DNA from: Dugong dugon | Lineage: Eukaryota > Chordata > Mammalia > Sirenia > Dugongidae | Direction: 5' to 3' | Length of the DNA: 64,000 nt | NCBI GenBank assembly: GCA_030035585.1 | Contig: CM057469.1 | Span: 36,672,501-36,736,500 of the forward strand | Shown: positions 58,907-64,000 of the stretch, in pieces | How positions within the stretch are numbered: position 1 is the stretch's first letter | Layout: every line of letters begins with the position of its first letter | Position numbers and translations under genes: made by a program | Notes under the pieces: generated by a model | What the model saw: only the letters and a program-made list of their open reading frames with translations | What the model was told of the DNA's origin: nothing | Databases searched by the model: none

Positions 58907-58976
58907 TGGAGCACAGCTCTATTCTGACATATATGGGGTAGCCATGAGTCAGAATTGACTTGATAACAACTGGTTA
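58907..58976 (+). repeat. AfroSINE 3' fragment (copy r)
   Basis: 'agccatgagtcagaattgac' and 'ttgataacaactggtta' are a diverged AfroSINE tail. The head and middle are absent. Confidence 0.7.
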
Positions 58977-61900
58977 ATTCGTTTTCTAGAACATGCAATT
59001 CATAAAGGATTAATTCCAAAGGAAAAATACTCATTGTGATTATGAAAAACTATGACAAACGCTTTCATTTTTCAGAACTGCTTGTCAGTTTGTCATTGAA
59101 ATGGAAAATTTCAGTTTTTCTATGAGTTTTATAGAAATTTGAGCATATATAAACATTAAGTTAAATGAGCATAATTTTATAAGGACCAAAAAGGCTTTGC
59201 CTTGAAAATGCATATTTTATTCAACTTTATTATGTTATAGAACAGTGCCTACACATAATAGGCACTCGATGAATATTTCTTAAATGAATATGATAGCATC
59301 ATGTTAATGGCATCCACAAATGCTAAAATAATGTGGATGCGTTCCTTCTTTAGGAAAGCTTGTCCTTATTTCACCTCAGGTTTTCTACCATAACATTTTT
59401 TTCTCTTTGCAAACATCCTTTCATCAGTATTTTAATATTGATGAAGTATGTACTTGAAGAATTTATTCAAAATGAATAATTTCAGCATCAGGGAAAAAAA
59501 GACACCCTGGAAATTTAATGTATGGCCCTTTCTCAGTTTTTGTATCAGTTTCCTTAAAGAGGCAATTGGAGATTGAAAAATTCTGAAGCAAAAATAATTT
59601 TAACTTTCTGCAACAGTCTATCTGTAAGTGTGTATTTTGTGTGAAAAGGAGATTGAAAGATCAAGGGAAAGAGCAAGGTAGGAGAGAGAATGAGTGAGGG
59701 AGAGAGAGAGGAAATACATACCTTCTATGAAATTGTGGCACATTTCTGAGATGGCAGAATGATAAATTAAGAAAAATAGTATTTTTGTTTTATATGGGAA
59801 AATTGTATTTTTTTTAAAAGTTGATTTTCATCAAAACAAGCAGTGGTAGGATACCAAATGATAACTTTTAAATCAAGCTCATAGCTGCTAGCTTAAATCG
59901 TTGACCAGAGGGGTGGGGGATCTTTTGGAAAAGGGTATGTATGAACTAAAAATTAAAATATTTTTACTCACTTTAAAGAAGTTTTCTAACATTTAGTGAA
60001 AAATAATGTTTCTTTTGTGCAGAAAGTAGAATATCTTTCATTATTGCATAATGTTTTCACCTTAGACCTTTTAAATAATTCATTGTTTTCTTTTAATAGA
60101 GAAAAGGTTGGGTTTAGATATTATATGTCTATCTTACATTTTAAGCGCAATTTTCTTTGCTAATTCTAGGATTAAAAAAGGTATAAAATCAAGGAGATTT
60201 TTAAGTTAGAGAATATAACTAGATATTGAAAATTTATCTGGCTACTTCTGAACTTGGTCCTTGGACTTAAAGGACAGCCCTCTCATTTAGTGCTTTCTTT
60301 GAAGTAGTAAACTGCCTTTCCTCTCTCCCTCACCAGCCCATGAAGATAATTTCAGAAATGTCTTTCCAGCTGAGTTTTTATATTTTGCCAGTTTTTCTAT
60401 GACTTAGATAAAGTTTCAATTAAAAATAGACTGTAAATTTATATGTAGGAGGCAATTGAATGAGTTGCTATGACAGTTCATATTATGAGCTTGAACGAAG
60501 TGCAAAGTAGCTTAATAAGATTTGGGAAACATAGAGCTTTATCAGTACTAATGATTACCCTCCTTTAACCTGGGGTGGAGGGTAAGGTGGGTGTAAAGAA
60601 ACAGGTCTTCTTCTGAGGAAACAAAAGGCTACCTAGGGGAATTGGTTAAGCCTGTAGCCTTGACCTCACTGCTACTAAGAACCCATCTTCCAAGGAACAC
60701 TCTTCTTCCCTGTTTGTGGTTACGGGCAAAAGATCTTGGAGAAACTCAGTCATGTCTGTATGGCTGTCTCCCCAGTCCTCTACAGCCAATCCATCCAATT
60801 CTTCCAGTTTCTGTTTCTGAAATGAAATTTAGAATTTTCCTTTCTGAATTGTGTTATCTGATTCTGCCATTTTCTATACTTTGAGTTTCTGAATAGAATT
60901 TTATAGTATTACAAAGTGCATCTGTATGTAGAGTAAGCAGTTTCAGTATTCCATTATTAATTTGCCATTAGACATTAGCTTAGCTATTAGGCAGAAAAGC
61001 AAACAGCATTTTAACTGGCCTCTATTTTAAGAAAAGATTTCCATTTACAGAACACTGGCAAATACAATTGGGAAGAGAAGAATAAAAAAGAGGAATGTTG
61101 GTAGCTCTATTTTTTTTTTTTAAGAAGATGGCTAAAAAAATTCATTTGGAGATTGAAAACTCAGACTTTGAAGAAAGTACCTATATAACGAGTTTGTTTT
61201 CACATTTCTAAGAGGATCTTGGGGATGGGAGAGGGGAGGGATGAAATGGAAAGATACCATGTTGGTTGTTTAGGATGAAAATATGCAAAACCAAAGTTGT
61301 TTCCTGAATCCCACGAAGGACTCATGGAAAATTACTGATATCATTCTCTCTAATTAGTCATGTGCATCTTGTACATACTATGCTCTGTTCGTAACTCCCC
61401 CTTTTGTTTCTGCTTAAATCATTGTGAACATTTTCCCTTGCCATTAAATATTTTTCTATAACATAATGTTTAATGAGTGCGTAGTATTTTATTCTAAGGC
61501 TATTACATAATATACTTAACCATTTCCCTATTGTTGAATATTTCCTGATACAATTTTTAATAGTCTACCATGAGATAAAGAAAATTTTTTTTTTTTACTT
61601 TAAGTACTATAAGCTGAGTTTTTAAGTACTATATGCTGAGTTTTTACAATGAAATATAAAGGAAATGTTTTTGCTTTTCCCTCACTTTAAATACTATACA
61701 CTTGGAAAGAAGTAGTTCTAATAGCCAACATTAAGTAGCCCAGTTAGTAAACTTCTTAAAAACAGCTTTGTTGATAAGGCTAGCAGGACTGAATGGAAGA
61801 GTCGTACTTAGTCTTTATTTAATTTCTTTTACTCGTAATGTTGGTTATTTGCTATACCATTAGAGGAGGTCTCTTTCTTTGCTTCCTCCCTTTTTCTGTT

Positions 61901-62282
61901 CTGTGAGCTCCATCAGGGTAGGGTCTGGGCTCTTTTCCATACTGCACATGCACTAAATGCTCAGTAAGTACCCTATAATCTTTTTTAATGATCAAAGTAG
62001 GGGAGAGAGGAAGGATTATAATTTTAATTAAAGCTCATGAAAAAAATGCCTGTGTTTTAAATATTTATAACCCTTATTGTTGAGACATATTTTTGAAGTG
62101 TATATTTTTATATTAAAGATTTTATTAAAAATATGATTACCGTGACCCTAGGGAGAAAATTTGAATATTATAATCTTATCTAGAGATGCTGATAAGATCA
62201 TATCGCTTAGGTGTGTAAGTGATATACCATTACTCCATTAAGAAATGTTGCTTTAGAAACTAATATCTCTAGACTAAATATC
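58977..62282. other. Long AT-rich single-copy stretch
   Basis: The longest region of the window with almost no transposons. Small traces: a MIR-like tail at 59237-59285 ('agaacagtgcctacacataa'), an L2-like end at 61895-61975 ('gtgagctccatcagggtagg'), GA-rich repeats near 59695-59712, and a short tandem duplication at 61604-61647. No exon or reading frame with protein features. Confidence 0.45.
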
Positions 62283-63265
62283 ATTTTTTTTAAATTTATT
62301 TTATTTGTTGTTGTTGAGAATATGCACCGCAGAACATATACCATTCAACATTTTCTACCCGTACAATTCAGGGACATTGATTACATTCTTCAAATAGTGC
62401 AACCATTCTCACTCTTCTTTTCTGAATTGTCTCCCCGCCTCCTTAACATAAACTCATTGTCCCCTAAGTTTCCTATCTAATCTTTCGGGTTTCAGTTGTG
62501 AATTTGATCCCATATAGTTTTTAAAAGAGCACAATGCTCAAGGCAGACATTCTTTATTAATTAAATTATTGTTTGGTTGGTAGAAGACTTCAGGGGATAT
62601 TTTTTTGGTTTAAGGTTTAAGGATTGTTGCAGGGCAGTAGTTTCAGGGGTTCATCCAGCCTCCATGGATCCAGAAATACTGGGTTACATGTGAATTTGAA
62701 ATTCTGTTCTACATTTTCCCTCATTTTGTCAAGATTCTTCTATAGAATCTTTGACTTGAATTATCAGTAATGGTAGCCCGGCACCGTCCAGTTCTGATCT
62801 CATGGAAAGAAGGCAGGTGTTCATGAAGGCAATTAGCCACACATTCTGTTTCTTCCTCCTATTTACTGCCTTTCCTTCCTTGGTTGCTCTAGGCGGATAG
62901 AGACCAATTGTTGTGCCTTGGATGACAGCTTGCAAGTTTTTAAGACTCCAGGAACTATGCAACTAACTAGGAGGCAGAACTGAAGCACTAAACATTATTC
63001 ATAAACCCATTGCCTTTGAGTTGATTCTGACTCATAGTGACCCTGTAGGACAGAGTAGAACTGCCTGTTGGGTTTCGAAGGAGTGGCTGGTGGATTCGAA
63101 TTGCCATCCTTTTGGTTAGCAGCCGAACTCTTAACCATTGCGCCACCAGGGCTCCCTAAACACAGTATTAATCCAGTTAATGGGAATGTCCCATGAAACC
63201 ATGGACCTAAAGCTCCAAACCAAGAAACCAAATCCTACAGAGTGATTGGTTTTACATGAGCAGCT
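62283..63265 (-). mobile_element. L1 3' UTR fragment (L1-F)
   Basis: 'ggtagcccggcaccgtccag', 'gcaagtttttaagactccag' and 'atgtcccatgaaaccatgga' align with the L1-A 3' UTR. It is more diverged than L1-A, D or E. An AfroSINE (copy s) is inserted at 62998-63155. No target duplication was resolved. Confidence 0.7.
62998..63155 (-). repeat. AfroSINE, short form (copy s)
   Basis: 'attgcctttgagttgattct', 'gactcatagtgaccctgtag', deletion of the internal block at 'gggtttcgaaggagtggctg', and head end 'aaccattgcgccaccagggc'. ctaaaca occurs at 62988-62994 and 63156-63162. Confidence 0.92.
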
Positions 63266-64000
63266 CAGCAGCTGCTCTTTTTTGTTGTTATTGTAAATAT
63301 ATCTGTCACACAACATTTGCCAAGTCAACTTTTGACAGGTGTACAACTTACTAACATCAATTACATTAATCGGCTCTGCAGCCCTTGCCCTTAATCAATG
63401 TGATTTTTCCATCACTGTAAACAAACTCAGTGCTCTGTGAGCAAAAAACACGATTTTCCCCCTCCCTCCCAGCCACTAATAAACTTTGATCTCTATACAT
63501 TTGTTTGCTCTTATCATTTTATGTAAGTGAGGTCATACAATATTTGTTCTTTCGATTGACTTATTTCACTCAGCATAAAGTCTTCAAGCTCCATCCATGT
63601 TGTAGCATATATCAAGACTTCATTTTTCTTACTGGCTGAGTAGTATTTCATTTTATGTACGTACCACAGTTTGTTTATCCCTTCATCCACTGATGGACAT
63701 TTAGGTTGTTCCCACTTTTGGCTACTGTTAATAATGCTGCAGTGAACACTGATGTACATCTGTCTGTTCAAGTTGCTGCTTTCAAGTCCCTTGGGTATAT
63801 TCCTAGTAGTGGAATTGCTGGATCATATGGTAGTCCTGTTTTTAGTTTTTCGAAGAACTGCTACGCTGTTTTCCACAATGGCTGTGCCATTTTTCATTCC
63901 CACCAGCAATGGATAAGGGTTCCAATTACCCCACATCCTTGCCAACATTTGTTATTATTATTATTATTTATCTTAGCCATCCTAGTAAGAGTGAAATGGT
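63266..64000 (-). mobile_element. Old L1 3' end and ORF2 C-terminus, cut by window end
   Basis: A diverged mammalian L1M-type 3' end: 'gacttatttcactcagcata', 'ccatccatgttgtagcat', 'tattcctagtagtggaattg' and 'catgctggatcat'-type words. The minus-strand frame at 63514-63771 encodes an ORF2 C-terminal stretch ('EGINKLWYVHKMKYYSA', '[15 protein letters not shown]'). It continues beyond 64000. Confidence 0.8.

Noticed and set aside
1-64000. CRISPR arrays, bacterial operons, riboswitches
   Set aside because: The sequence is mammalian. The only regularly spaced repeats are L1 5' UTR units and microsatellites.

Overview
The window is gene-poor mammalian nuclear DNA, almost certainly from an afrotherian and most likely a paenungulate (elephant, hyrax or sirenian). 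The main evidence is nineteen AfroSINE copies, near full-length RTE (BovB-like) LINEs, and a split of the SINEs into long forms and forms lacking about 45 internal bases. That deletion is known to me as the Hyracoidea-Sirenia-Proboscidea subfamily. I found no intact host protein-coding gene, exon series, rRNA, functional tRNA or CpG-island promoter of a host gene. Long reading frames all belong to dead LINE proteins or to low-complexity repeats.

Layout. 1-11 kb: single-copy AT-rich DNA with MIR relics; a MaLR-like LTR split by a near full-length RTE (2343-6113); an old HAL1 relic. 11-20 kb: single-copy DNA, a 5'-truncated L1 3' end (14788-15824) and a cluster of AfroSINEs. 20.4-23.2 kb: an L1 that carries only the 5' UTR and ORF1, flanked by its own target-site duplication (TSD). 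25.3-34.7 kb: a full-length minus-strand L1 of about 9.4 kb ('L1-A'), with a 15-bp TSD and a 5' UTR holding about six GC-rich tandem units of about 290 bp. 34.8-38.5 kb: a second near full-length RTE, this one interrupted by the same LTR family. 38.5-49.8 kb: single-copy DNA, two related LTR copies (one carrying a TATC array of about 470 bp), HAL1 relics, SINEs and small DNA transposons. 49.8-57.4 kb: a second full-length but heavily decayed L1 ('L1-B', plus strand). 57.4-64 kb: a hairpin repeat, single-copy DNA, and L1 3' ends running off the window.

Nothing here works together as a host pathway. The interactions are between mobile elements. AfroSINEs share their 3' tail with the RTE LINE, which probably supplied their reverse transcriptase. 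RTE and LTR elements are nested in each other in opposite order at two loci, so their active periods overlapped. Two L1 lineages differ in 5' UTR and ORF1 N-terminus but have closely related ORF2. I did not find a previously undescribed system. The best candidates for follow-up are the tandem-unit 5' UTR of L1-A, the ORF1-only L1 copy, and the reciprocal nesting.
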